Below the pieces are notes generated by a model. It made no database searches. It was not told the origin of the DNA and saw only the letters and a program-made list of their open reading frames with translations. From contig CM043944.1 of the NCBI GenBank assembly GCA_014529385.2, positions 55,411,768 to 55,475,767 on the forward strand: DNA of 64,000 nucleotides, read 5' to 3'. The translations under genes were made by a program, and so were the position numbers. The DNA comes from Adiantum capillus-veneris. Taxonomy: Eukaryota > Streptophyta > Polypodiopsida > Polypodiales > Pteridaceae. This document shows positions 25,359 through 36,700 of this stretch, in pieces; within the stretch, counting starts at the first letter, position 1; every line of letters starts with the position of its first letter.

Positions 25359-25366
25359 TATAAATA
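25359..25366 (+). promoter_or_regulatory. TATA-box-like element with downstream LTR-like features
   Basis: CTATAAATAGG sits about 210 bp upstream of an AATAAA (near 25570). That spacing resembles the promoter and poly(A) signal of a retroelement LTR. No second LTR copy, primer site or TG/CA boundary was found, so a decayed solo LTR is only a possibility. Confidence 0.3.
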
Positions 25367-25599
25367 GGCCCCTCTCCTTCTTGTAAAACGACCTCCAACA
25401 TCTCACATAGCACCCCAACACTCTATGCGTGAGGAGAGACTTAGGTGTAGCAACCACTTGTGAGCTTCACTCTTGGTGTGAGAGAAGCCTTCAAGCTACA
25501 CATTGCAAGTGAGAGAGCGTGAGTTCCACAAATCTCAAAACCACTATTGTACATGCTCCTTCATCATCAATAAATTGAGGTTTGGTGCATCAAAGGCGT

Positions 25600-26822
25600 G
25601 ATTCGACGTTTAAATCTTCGTCCTTCCATTTGTGCAATACGGTTTGGTGAATTCAAGGTGACTTGTGTATTTTGAGTTTTATCGGTTGATCTTGATTTTA
25701 GAAAGTGTTTTAGTGTGTTTTTCATTGCCAGTTTTGTGTCCGTTGTAAGAGGGTATTGTGGTGAGAGGTCTCCCACACCCTAAGACAGTGTGTGTGTGTT
25801 TCGGCAATGTTTAGCAATCACTAAGCATTGAGTGAGTTTTGTACAAGTTCTACGATAGCAACCTAACGAACCATCTCCATTTGCAAGTCACAAATAAGGT
25901 ATTACGCAAGATCCTTTTCTCTCTCTCTTACCTTTGCTCTAGCTCTCTCTGGTCCATTTCATGTGTGTCTCGGTGTGAGGTTGCTTGTGCGGGTTGTGTG
26001 GTGCATCTTCTTGGTTGTGCCAAAATCTCTCTTGCGTCCTAGTTCGCATACCATAACTAGGTGGTGCCCCTATCTTGTTTGGGTTTGGCTGTGGGTTTGT
26101 TGTTGTGTTGTGCTTGTGGTTGCCCCAGCCCCGATTGAGCAGCACGGGAGCCTTGAGGGGTGTTTAGAGGTCGCCTCTCTTGTTGCCCGCCCCGGACCGC
26201 CTCACTATTAGAGGACATGAAGTTGAGAATGGAGACGAAGGATTTCACAAATGAACCATTAAGAATGGCTCTTTAGCAATAATGTGGTTGATTTTTCTTA
26301 TGTCAAGATGTAGGTAGAAAGGAATGTGTGTGTATAATGTACCTCATATAACATGAGGTACAAGCCTTTCACAGTAGGAACCCTCATAAACTTTCAAACC
26401 CAAGAAGTCACAAGGTGTGGAACTAGGAATTATTACCATGCAATTTTGTTGGTCTTGTACAAAGAAGTGTGCCATGTGTGTGTGCACACGTGTGCGTACG
26501 AGCGTCCATGCGCACACATATGTTCACTATGTCCTCTAAAAGTTTTAGAGTGAGGATCACATTTGAACATATTCAAGCTTTTGTCCTTCACATTTTGAGC
26601 TTGGATCTCCCCTGATATTCCTTTCTCTCACAACCACCCCATGGACTCTTAATACATCCGTGGTCAATAAGTACCAACCTATCCATATTTTTTTGTATTT
26701 ACGCTTTTTTCTCTCAAAACATCCACGGTTCTGAAGCATCAAAGTCCCCATTGATAATCTCAACAAATCATAAGAAATGTTTCTTTGGCCTTACAGGTCA
26801 TGTTTGACCGTTGATGACATTA

Positions 26823-26891
<69 letters not shown>

Positions 26892-27460
26892 TTTCCCATT
26901 TATGTTGCATGTTTTCTTTTGTTCTCTTTTCTCTCTCTCTCTCTCTGCTTATCTCTCTAGAGCTTTTGCACAAAAAGTGTTTGTGGTTCTCATTTACATA
27001 AGAATGACAAGTACTGCAATACGTCTCGTCTTTGTAGAGAGAGAGTCATTCACCCACAAGCAACATGCCAAGATTCAATGGCTTAAAAATCATGTAAGTG
27101 GGCAAAACATGGAAGCCATAATGTAGCTATATAATGAGACAAAGTCATCTATTTCCAAAAATACAATCAACGCCATGGCTAGTATAATTATGAATAAAGC
27201 CATTTTTAGGGCATTTTAAGCTTGAAAACGAAGTTGAATCTTGATGCACTCAACAAAAATATTTTCGTTTTAGCATGAAGCTGCTATCATATAGAAGGAG
27301 TACACAAAATAGTGACTCCACCTTGACCATTCCAACAACTACTTTAGCAATAGCCTATTTTTGCGGGGCAATTGTGCCCTACATGCCGATAAGTACTAGG
27401 CTCCACATGCCCTATCTGCAACCTTCATGTATGCATTATAGGGAACCATGATGCACACTC

Positions 27461-27494
<34 letters not shown>

Positions 27495-27540
27495 GCTATA
27501 AAACACAAACAAATGTCTTTGTTTGATTATAGGGTTGAAA
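25600..27540. other. Noncoding stretch with long CT microsatellites
   Basis: No supported gene. (CT)n runs lie at 26829-26889 and about 27464-27494, and a short (GT)n near 25790-25800. A GC-rich segment at about 26120-26210 has no identifiable content. Confidence 0.6.
26829..26889. repeat. (CT)n microsatellite
   Basis: Perfect CT run of about 30 units. Confidence 0.97.
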
Positions 27541-28769
27541 ATCACGGAGCTAGTTGCGGAGTTGCTTGTAGCACCACGTGTTGATACATGATGCTATTGA
27601 AAGATTCATACGCGATAATTTAAGCACTTTATGGAGATGCTTGTATCATCAGATGTCGACACCTGGTGCTCTAGGAAGCTTCAATGAGGCTAATTTAAGA
27701 GCTTTGCGGATTTTCTTGTAGCACCACATGTCAACACCTAGTGCTAAAGGAAGTTTCAAAGAGGTTAATTTAAGTGCATTGTGGAGTTGCCTATAGTAGC
27801 ACGTGTTGACACATGGTGCTGAAGGAAGTTTCAAAGAGGATAATTTAGTATCTTTGTGGAGCTATCTATAGCACAACATGTCCATACGTAGTCCTACACG
27901 AGTCTTCATAAGGACTAATTTAAGCCCATTAGGGCGCTGTGTGGAGCACCACGTGTCAATATGTGGTGCTATAGGAAGCGCTTTGTGGAGTTGTGTGTAG
28001 CACCACATGTCGACACATGGTGCTTAAGGAAGTTTCAAAGAGACCATTTTTTAAGCACTTCATGGAGCTACTTGTAGCACCACGTGTCGACACGTGGTGC
28101 GAAAGGAAGTTTCAAAGAGATTAATTCAAGCACTTTGTGGAGTTTCATGTAGCACCAGTGTCAATACATGGTGCTAAAGAAAGTTTCAAAAAGGATAACT
28201 TAAGCGCTTTGTGGAGGTGCTTGTAGCACCACGTTGCAACACATGGTGGTAAAGGAATTTTCAAAGAGGCTAGTTTAAGTGCTTTGTGGAGCTGCTTGTA
28301 GCAACACGTGTCGACATGTGGTCCTACAGGAAGTTTCAAAGAGGCTAATTTAAGCGCTTTGTGGAGTTGCATGTAGCACCACGTGTCAACACGAGTTTCT
28401 AAGGAAAGTTTCAAGGAGGCTAATTTAAGTGCTTTGTGGAGCTGCCTGTAGCACCACGTGTCGCCATGTGGTGCTAAAGAAAGTTTCAAAGAGGTTAATT
28501 TAAGTGCTTTGTGGAGTTGCTTGTAGCACCACATGTCAAACATGTGGTGCTACAGGAAGTTTCGGAGAGGTTAATTTAAGCACTTTTGGAGTTGCATGTA
28601 GCACCATGTGTCGACACGAGGTGCTAAAGAAAGTTTCAAAGAAGTTAATATAAGTGCTTTGTGGAGTTTCCTGTAGCACCACGTGTCCACACGCGGTGCT
28701 AAATAAAGTTTCAAAGAGGCTAATTTAACCACTTTGTAGAGGTGCTTATAGCACCACGTGTCCACACGT
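27541..28769. repeat. Palindrome-centred 75-bp tandem array, segment 1
   Basis: About 16 units of roughly 75 bp. Each has a palindromic core (best example 28077-28100, containing CACCACGTGTCGACACGTGG) flanked by GTAG/CTA and a linker of the type AGGAAGTTTCAAAGAGGC, TAATTTAAGCGCTTTGTGGA, GTTGCTTG. The core holds two CACGTG hexamers back to back, that is two inverted ACGTGTC (ABRE/G-box-like) elements. On the minus strand the unit is an open 25-codon repeat, for example LHKALKLASLKL. Unit length varies a little and some cores are eroded. No protein family match is claimed. Confidence 0.95.
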
Positions 28770-28974
28770 TGTTAGACGTTTTTTGGAATGGGCAAAAAGC
28801 CAATCACTAGCATCGAAATGTTTGTCAAATCATTTCATGAGTTATGTGTGCTTTCAATTGGTGGTCTCGACTTAGTCAGTGAGGGAAGATGCGGTGACAG
28901 GGGTTCTTGGGTCACACAGTTGGTATGCTTTGTGGTCGTGATATGCATGCATCTCCCTCTTCTTGTCTTGAGAG

Positions 28975-29335
28975 GCCTCATTTCCATGCCCCTATTAATC
29001 TTGTTGTTGTGCTTGATACCAGTGGGAGCATGTCGGGCTTTTGGATTTAGATCTGATCATGATGCCGCTATCATGTACATTCTCGTTCATCCAAGCTGAA
29101 GAAAGAGTCCAAGATGCTTTTGCACAGAGCATTGGTGACTTACTGAGTGTGGTAGCCCAAGATGTAGAGTTCAAAATTTCTTACTCGTCGCCTGGTGTGC
29201 AGATTGATGTGATACATGCTGACAGTTATCACAATTGTGTTGTATACGTGGGCAGCATGGTCAACTGTTTTATCATGGAAGTCAATCCTTGGGAGATTAA
29301 CCGATTGAAGAGGCGAGGACTAAATGTAGAGGATA
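28975..29335 (+). pseudogene. WAV3-type vWA protein fragment
   Basis: Three plus-strand pieces in changing frames recall plant WAV3/EDA40-type proteins, which combine a RING finger and a vWA domain and act as E3 ligases in root gravitropic growth. They are a MIDAS-like VVVLDTSGSMSG (about 29000-29037), then FGFRSDHDAAIMYI (about 29039-29083), then TFSFIQAEERVQDAFAQSIG and GDLLSVVAQDVEF with a following PGVQIDVIHADSYHNCVV. The central part of the vWA domain between SMSG and FGF is deleted, the RING region is absent and frames do not join. It lies inside the 1492-bp insertion. Confidence 0.7.
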
Positions 29336-29399
29336 AAAAAAAAAGTTCAGAGAGATGCCATTGCCATATATAGAAGGAGATATGGGGGAACTGAGGTGG

Positions 29400-29815
29400 C
29401 GGGACTAGCACAATCAGCCAGGCTAGATGGGTGCTCTGGACGCGATTCTAAAAAAGAGGCAAGACGAGCAACCAGAGGCCGGGGGTTGCTGGTGGCCGAT
29501 TTCTAATTAGAAGGGGTGGGCTTGGAGAGCTCTGCACACAAAACTGAGAAGAGGGGCCTCTCAACGCCAGGCTCCGCTAGCACAGAAAGTCGAGTGCAGA
29601 GCGCCAGTAAGGAGTTGAAAGTGGGCTACAGGTGCCGCCGGCCCCCATGCGCAAGGGGACGCTTTCCAAGACACACTACAAGAATTAGCCAGAAAGAGAG
29701 GGCGGCCTGTATAGGAAGGAGGGCAGGGGCTAATCTGGCTGTTGAAGCAGTCAACGGGCGGATTGACCGGGCGGACTGCCATATTATCAAGCGGATAAGA
29801 AGGTGCATTTTGTAG
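29400..29815. other. GC-rich block of unknown origin
   Basis: This part of the insertion is clearly richer in G and C than its surroundings and has no array or gene similarity that I recognise. The texture resembles plant organellar noncoding DNA, but that is only an impression. Confidence 0.3.
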
Positions 29816-30265
29816 TTATTACAAGTGGCTCGCTACTGCAGTAAAGAAGGGCATCTCCAAGGCTCGTCATCCAAAAGCATTCACGGCATTGAGCAGTTAG
29901 TCTCAAGTTTTTCCATCTTGAGTTCCATGACTTTATGTAGATACGATTTCTTTTTTGTCTCAATATGATTTGCATTCTAGCTTAGATATTGTCTTGTGTA
30001 AAGCAAGAGCGTGAGGTTAGCTGAGATCTATCGTCTGTGGGTGTGTTGAGAGAGAACTCCATCTGTGTGCGCTCAAGAGTGAGTGTTTTTGCTGGAGAGG
30101 TTTGTTTCCAAAGAGTCTCCAATGCTTTCACTTACCGCCAGGTGATGCAAACAAGGGCCTTAGAGTGATAGAAAGGCTTGAGCTCGACTATCTATATGTA
30201 TGCTTGACGATGTGGGCGAGCTATTGAGAGGCACTATCTTGCTCTACTCTTTTCCATGTCAACGT

Positions 30266-31960
30266 GATGCTAAAGGAAGTTTCAAAGAGGATAATTCAAG
30301 TGCTTTGTGGAGTTGCATGTAGCACCACATGTCAACATGTGGTGCTAAAAGAAGTTTCAAAGAGGCTAGTTGAAGTACTTTGTGGAGCTGTTTGTATCAC
30401 CTCCTATTAGCAGATGGTACTGACACGTGGTGCTATAGGAATATCCAAAGGGGATTTAATCCCATATGCAAAGTTTCTTGTAGCACCACGTGTCGGCAGG
30501 TGGTGTTAATGGAAGCTTAATAAGGGCTAATTTAAGCACTTTATGAAGCTGCTTGTAGCACCACGTGTTGGCGCATGCTACTCTAGGAAGCTTCAAGAGG
30601 TTAATTTTAGTGCTTTGTGGAGTTTCTTGTAGCACCACACGTCGATACATGGTGCTAAAGGAAGTTTCAAAGAGGCTAACTTGAGCGTTTTTGGAGTTTC
30701 TTGTACCATCACATGTCGGTATGTGGCGTTATAGGAATATTCAAAGAGACTTTAATCCATTTGTAGAGTTTCTTATAGCACCATGTGTTGGCACGTGGTG
30801 CTATGGGAACCTTCATAAGGGCTAATTTAAGAAATTTATGGAGCTACTGGTAGCACCATGTGTCAGCATGTGGTGCTATAAAATTCAAAGTGGCTAATTT
30901 AAGCAGTTTGTGGAGCTTCGTGTAGCACCACGTGTCAATACGTGGTGCTAAAAGAAAGTTTCAAAGCAATTAATCTAAGCACTTTTGTGAAATTTTCTAC
31001 CACCACGTGCTGGCACGTGATGCTATAGGAATATTCAAAGGGGATTTAATCCATTTGCAGAGTTGCTTGTAGAACCACGTGTTGGCACGTGGTGCTATTG
31101 GAAGCTTCATAAGGGATAATTTAGGCCCGTTATTAATTTTCTTGTAGTACCACATGTCGGCATGGGGTGCTATAGGATGCTTCAAATAGGCTAATTTAAG
31201 AGCTTTATGGAGCTTTCTATAGCACCAAGTGTCAACTCGTGGTGTTAAAGGAAATTTCAAAGAGGCTACTTTAAGTGCCTTGTGGAGTTGCATGTAGCAC
31301 CACATGTCAACATGTGGTGCTAAAGGATGTTCTAAAGAGGCTAATTAAGGCACTTTGTGGAGCTTCTTGACATATGGGGCTAAAGAAAGTTTCAAAGAAG
31401 CTAATTTAATAGCTTTGTGGAGCTTCCTATAGCACCATGTGTCGGTACGTAGTGCTATAGGAAGCTTCATATGGCGAATTTGAGCCCTTTATGGAGCTGC
31501 ATGTAGCACCATGTGTCTACATGTGGTGCTATAGGAAGCTTCAAAGAGGTTAATCTATGAGCTTTGTAGACATACCTATAGCACCATGTGTCGAAACGTG
31601 GTGCTAAATAAAGTTTCAAAGAGGCTAATTTAAACACTTTGTGGAGTTTCCAATAGCACCACGTGTCAACACGTAGTGCTAAAGAAAATTTCAAAGAGGC
31701 TAACTTAAGCTCTTTGTGGATATGCTTGTAGCACCATGTGTGAACACATGATATTTTAGGAATCTTCAAAGGGGCTTTACGTATTTTAAAAAGATACTTG
31801 TAGCACCTTGTGTTAGCACGTGGCGCCATAGGAAGCATAAAGGTCTAATTTAAGCACTTTTATGGAGCTGCATGTAGAACCATGTGTCATTATGTGGTGC
31901 TATAGGAAGCTTCAAAGGGACTAATTTAAGCACTTTGTAGAGTTGCCTATAGCACCACGT
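30266..31960. repeat. Palindrome-centred 75-bp tandem array, segment 2
   Basis: About 23 units of the same family as segment 1, with cores roughly every 72-76 bp. The array is cut at 31960 in the middle of a core by the gypsy element. Most variation in the hexamers is CACGTG changing to CACATG or CATGTG, i.e. at the CpG. Minus-strand frames stay open for up to 123 codons (31467-31838). Confidence 0.95.
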
Positions 31961-33145
31961 TGTTAGCGTGCAAACAAGAAGTAGAATGAATGCCTCTATA
32001 GCCTTGCATGAGCCACACCGTCGGAAGGAGGAACTATTGCACGATCAAAAACACCTATAGTAAACACCTGTAGAGATTTATGAAAAACCCTTCAAGCATA
32101 GAAGACACTCAAAACTAGGAGAAACAAGGGACATCATGACGAAGCTCATATTGTGGAGATGTTCGTAGAGTATCCATTGACAAAAAATAGATGAAGGATG
32201 AAAGAGTTATGGCCGCTCGAAGTCAGGGGTGCACTCTTTCTTTCTAAAAAATGAGCTCTCTGGAAGTTGTGCAGATGTTGCAGATATTAAAATGGAGAAT
32301 TTCTTATCTTTTATCCCCAAGATTTTTCTCTCTCTTCTTAGCCGACAACGATCTCTCTTAAGGCACCTTATGATTGGTTCAATGTTGGCATTTTTTGAGG
32401 AAAAATGAGCTTTCGGTGACCCTTTGACCAAGGAATGAGGTGGGGGCAAGTGACTGGGGACCAAAAAAAGTGGCCAGGTGCCTGTCAAGGCAGTGTGAAT
32501 AGGAAAAATGTGACATCTCCCTCCCCATGAGCCCACGAGCCCCCATAGCCAAGCCTCGAGAGAGCTCCTCGCACCTTTGATTCCCTATAGTGGGCATCCA
32601 GTGTGCTCTATATAACCCCAAACTTCCCTTTTCCTCTCCTCATGTGGGATAATGTCCACGCCACATGGCAACCTCCTCCTCATTCCTCCCAAGCCCAAAA
32701 CATTCCAGCTTTCTCCCAAAGCATAAGAGCTTCTTGGACAGCCCAATTCCATCACCTAGGCTATCTCCAAAAGTGTAAACTTCAGAATTTCTAATCTTAG
32801 ACCCCCAAGTTGGCCCAGTTTCCCTTGTCGCATGCACCTGCAATCACCTTCTAAGTTGGGACCGCCCGCTTCGGATTCTCATAGCTCATGATGTACAAGT
32901 CCGATTCACAAGCTATAAAGAACGGCTGAGAATACTTATTAAAAACCATGTTCTAGGGACTCAAACAACCCAAAATATCATCATTCAAGCTTGGTAAAAT
33001 CATACCTTTGTACATGGATTTTTACAGGGTCACTTTCAAGACTTGGAGGGCTATGTACACACATATACATGAGGGTGGTGGGCAAGATTTTGGCATGAAT
33101 TAGTGACTTTATGATCATCCAAAAAATGGTTGACATAGCTTGACA
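31961..33145 (-). repeat. Gypsy 3' LTR (element orientation)
   Basis: Starts TGTTAGCGTGCAAAC on the plus strand and ends at the TGACA before the polypurine tract complement. It aligns along its length with 40117-41321 with many substitutions and small indels. Open frames inside it are not genes. Confidence 0.88.
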
Positions 33146-33160
33146 TCCCCCCCTTGCCTT
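33146..33160 (-). promoter_or_regulatory. Gypsy polypurine tract
   Basis: The plus-strand sequence TCCCCCCCTTGCCTT reads AAGGCAAGGGGGGGA on the minus strand, directly before the 3' LTR in element orientation. Confidence 0.75.
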
Positions 33161-33526
33161 CTTGATCATTCATGACAAGCAGACGTTCCTAGGGTGAACA
33201 ACTGATGCAACGCATTTCCAAAAACCTTATTTACATTCTCAAATGTCTCCACACTGTCCTTCTCTATTGATAGCATCTCATCTGTCATGATTGTCATCAA
33301 GCATGCCAAGTATTTCTTCAATCTATACCATTAAAACAATATTTATGTTGTGTACCACTCAACTCAGCCAACTCATATGTGCCACTATCAAACTTGTTTA
33401 CAACAATAAAAGGACCTTCCCACTTGATTTGAAACTTCTTCTAAAAGTTATTGTCCAACTTATTATTGTATCGCAACACCAAATTACCCTTTTCAATTTT
33501 TTTATCCTCCACGCTTTCCTTGGCTT

Positions 33527-34490
33527 TTAGCAAGCCTTGTTTGACACTTCATCATAGTAGCTCAAAGCTAAAACTCTGTCTAATTGCAAACATTGTAAAT
33601 CCAATAACCTTCTCTGCCAGGGTTTACCTTCTCTGCCAGGGTTTGTTTGCTCTTCATCTCCCAATGACAATAATTTGAGTGCAGGAATATCCACTTCAAT
33701 TGGCAATAAAGATTCTTTGCCATAAACCAAGTGGTAAGGAGAAAATCATGTGCTCATTTTGATAACAATTCTGTAGGCCCATAAGGCACAAGGCAACTCT
33801 AAATCCCAAGTGTTCCCATGTGTTTGGGTCATCTTTGTCAAGATTTTCACTAACCCTCCATTGAATATCTCATTGAGACCATTGCATTATGGATAAAAAG
33901 GAGAATTGTATCTATGCTGTATATTGAGATTCTTTCATAAGAAGTCAAACAACTCTCCTCGAAATCCTGGTTCTCTATCAGAAAGTAGCTCTAGGGGCAC
34001 ACCAAATTTTCAGCATATATACTCATAAAGAAAATTCCCCATTTCCTTACTGGTAATTTTTTTGTCAGCTTTAGCTTTTTGCCCATCGTGCCAAGTAGTC
34101 ATTTGCTGTCAAAATGTAAGCATTTCTTTTGCTAGTCATAGGTAAGGGTCCAATAACATCAAGACCCCATTCTTCAAACACATCAAAAGATAGAATTGTT
34201 TGTCACAATTTAGGTTTCAAAATTCTCTTTCCCATCTTCTGGCAAGGCAAACACAACTTGCACCAATGGTGAACTTCTCGCTGAATGCTTGGTCATACAT
34301 GGACTTCTTGCAAATATTTATGCAACATGATCTTCATGGAAAAAAGGCCTCCACGAGATCCCTCACGATTTTATTCCAAGATCTTGTAGATTTCCTCTTT
34401 CTAGGCCACACGACACAAAACCAAATCGCTTCTTTTTATGTAAAGCCCTTTATCAAGAATTTTATATTTCTTGGTTTTTATTATAAACGC
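33527..34490 (-). pseudogene. Gypsy integrase remnant
   Basis: Minus-strand pieces match Ty3/gypsy integrase in order. A zinc-binding region has CKLCLPCQKMGK; then come WGLDVIGPLPMTSKRNAYIL and NDYLARWAKS, FGVPLELLSDREPGFRGELF, ALWAYRTVIKMSTFSPYHLV and YGKESLLPIEVDIPALKLL. Several stops and frame changes interrupt it. The start is cut by the nested inverted-repeat element that ends the adjacent RNase H region. Confidence 0.85.
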
Positions 34491-34498
34491 ATACTTTT

Positions 34499-35845
34499 TT
34501 AACACTAGAATGGTAACAGGACACTTTTATGTCCTTGGACACTTTTGTGTACTGTTAAGTGACCATTTTGCTTGAATTATTTGAAGAGTATGAAAATGAA
34601 TTTTTAGGTGCTACATATCCACAAATTTGCCTTATGAGCTGAAAAAAACTTAGCATTTTTTTTTTAGTATCGCTCTCACCATTAACCTTACTCTTGCACA
34701 ACATTTTTGAACCTAAACTGTGTGAAAAAACGGGTCCTGTTTTTGGCTTTTTTAAAAATTTTGGCAACTATACCACTCTAAACTTCATGTTTGTGAGGTT
34801 TAGATGGCTAGAGGTTAGGCCTTCATAGTTCTCAACATGTTTTGATGCTTGTAGGGAGAGCTAAGTGTTAAAATTGAAAGTTATGACCAATTTACAAGAA
34901 TTGCATAATCCTGTTTTTTGGCCAAAATTAGCACTTTTATGATTTTTTGGGTGTCTTTCTTGATATCCAAATTCAATTTTGATTGAGTAAGTGTAATGTA
35001 TAACATAAAGCTAATCTTCCTTGAGTTTTGGGGGACCTAATATGCTATATAGCATAGTATATGATGATGGTTGAGTTTTTTGATTGCTGAAGAATACGAT
35101 ACATTTTAGAGTAGCAAGTATAATTTTCTCAATATTGCTAGTTTCTTAGGCCAATTGTATGTATTTTGTAAGTAGTAACCATATCTAATCATAGACTACA
35201 AACTTGGCTAGATATTGAGTAGTTTCTATGGGTTTCTAGAGGTCATAATGCTAAACCCAGTTTTTTCATGTTTGCTGTATTTAGCACTTGATCATTGCCC
35301 CCAAGGTTCCAATTGTAAGAGATCCATTATCCTTTTGACATGCTCCATGGATCCTTTTGAATCCAGAGGCCCAAAGGGAACTAATAAAACATGTATATAG
35401 TATCTGTATTGAGCGTGACTATAGAAACTTTGATGATAGGTCTGCAGAATGGCAAAAATGCAACTTTTTTGTACCTATTTTTTTTGCCCAAAAAACAAAT
35501 AGTGAGGTAAAAGCAACCATATGTTTTGGTCACCAAACCATTGAAGTTAACGGGGCATTTTATCTCATGTCCTACAAAAATCTCCACTCTTATCTATATG
35601 CAATCATCCTTAAGAAATTGCTGTTTTGGGCAAAATGCACTGGTCCATCAACTTTGGAGGCTTGTAGTGACCAAGGGATGAGAAAAATTACAAGTTTCTC
35701 ATTTTTTCCATACGTAGTAGTTATTGAACTATAAGCTCATGAAAGGATTTTTCAAAATGAGTGGATCTACTATGGTTTTGGAATTTTTTCCCAAAACCCT
35801 GAAAGGACACTTTTATGTCCTGTTAGGTTACCATTCTAGTGTTAA
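34499..35845. mobile_element. 1339-bp terminal-inverted-repeat element at TTAA, nested in gypsy
   Basis: CACTAGAATGGTAAC (34503-34517) and its exact inverse (35827-35841) bound 1339 bp and are each flanked by TTAA, so the element could have a TTAA target duplication. The subterminal motif GGACACTTTTATGTCC occurs near both ends in direct orientation. No transposase is encoded; open frames inside are short and AT-rich. A nonautonomous DNA transposon is likely. The CACTA-like start would suggest En/Spm, but a 3-bp duplication does not fit, whereas TTAA would suit a piggyBac-like insertion, so the superfamily is undecided. Confidence 0.75.
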
Positions 35846-36697
35846 GGATGGTAAACCTTCAGGTAGGACACCATTCAACAGAAAATCCATCTCCTTTGAT
35901 AACAATTCCCTCGCATGATATAAAGGGTCATTTTCCTTCAACACAAACACACAATGATCATTTCTTGGGCAGCATCATGAGCTTCTTTATTTTGAGACCT
36001 CTCAATATGCTGCAAACTCCATGCTTGAAACTTTTTGAGGAATGATTTCACCTTGAAGCATATATTCTTTAGTTTAGGATTCTTATTCTTCCATACTTCC
36101 AATACTTGCTTCACGACCAACAAGGCATCGCCTTTGATCTCTCCAAGTGTCTAATTCCCCACTGTAAGCAAATGTGCAAACCACCTTCAAGAGACATGTA
36201 CTCTGCTTCATTTTGCTCTTTGCATCAAGTTTCAGCCCTTGTTTCCTTACAAACTTCCCTTGTGCATCATATATGTCAATGCCTCCTGAAGCAGCATCGT
36301 GACTTCTTTGATAAGAACCATCAAAGTATAACAGTGAAGCATCAGAGATGGCAAGAGTCTCAACTTTCTTCTTTTGCACCACCTCTTCTTTAACCAAAAC
36401 AGGAGTGTTATAAGTGAGTAAATCTGCCAACGTAGCCCGATTACTCTCTTCCACCAAAAAAGTGAATTGAAACTCTTGAAGTTCAATAACCCATCTCATC
36501 ACTGTTTTTGATATACTTGATTTATTGAACATCTGGGGAAGCAATGAGTAACTGCTGAGAAAGGTGAATGATTTTTGCAGTAAGTAGTGTCTAAATCGTC
36601 TACAAGCATACACCATATTGGTCATTACCAATTCAATTTCAGGGAAATCTCTTTCATGGGGAGTCTTTACTTTGCTATCATAATGAACATGCTTCAT
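35846..36697 (-). pseudogene. Gypsy RNase H plus second RNase-H-like domain
   Basis: The first part of the frame at 36083-36697 is standard gypsy RNase H (FRHYLLQKSFTFLSSY, RWVIELQEFQFTF, NRATLADLLTY). It is followed by a second RNase-H-like domain: LLYFDGSYQRSHDAASGGID, DAQGKFVRKQGL, then after a frameshift NEAEYMSLEGGLHICLQWGI, and LVVKQVLEVWKNKNP with QHIERSQNKEAHDAAQE (about 35940-36123). A dual RNase H is characteristic of the Tat lineage of plant Ty3/gypsy elements. Confidence 0.8.
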
Positions 36698-36700
36698 ATA

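Larger units (their letters stand above)
28770..30261. mobile_element. 1492-bp TG...CA insertion in the array, carrying a gene fragment
   Basis: The segment starts TGTTAGACG and ends CCATGTCA. It is flanked by a perfect 4-bp repeat ACGT (28766-28769 and 30262-30265). Removing it with one ACGT restores a normal array unit, so it is an insertion. It carries a WAV3-like vWA fragment and a GC-rich block. No internal LTR pair or terminal inverted repeat was found. It may be a solo LTR or a nonautonomous LTR-type element; its ends resemble those of the gypsy element 1.7 kb away (TGTTAGCG...TGACA). Confidence 0.65.

Noticed and set aside
25330-25600. Host gene promoter at CTATAAATAGG
   Set aside because: No coding region follows; the TATA plus AATAAA spacing fits a decayed LTR better, and even that is unproven.
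27541-31960. CRISPR-like array
   Set aside because: The units are tandem without unique spacers, the palindrome is part of a 75-bp satellite, and the genome is a plant.
32207-32843. Open frames of 63-109 codons (also 40396-41091)
   Set aside because: They lie in the two gypsy LTRs and are shared by both copies; no protein motif is present.
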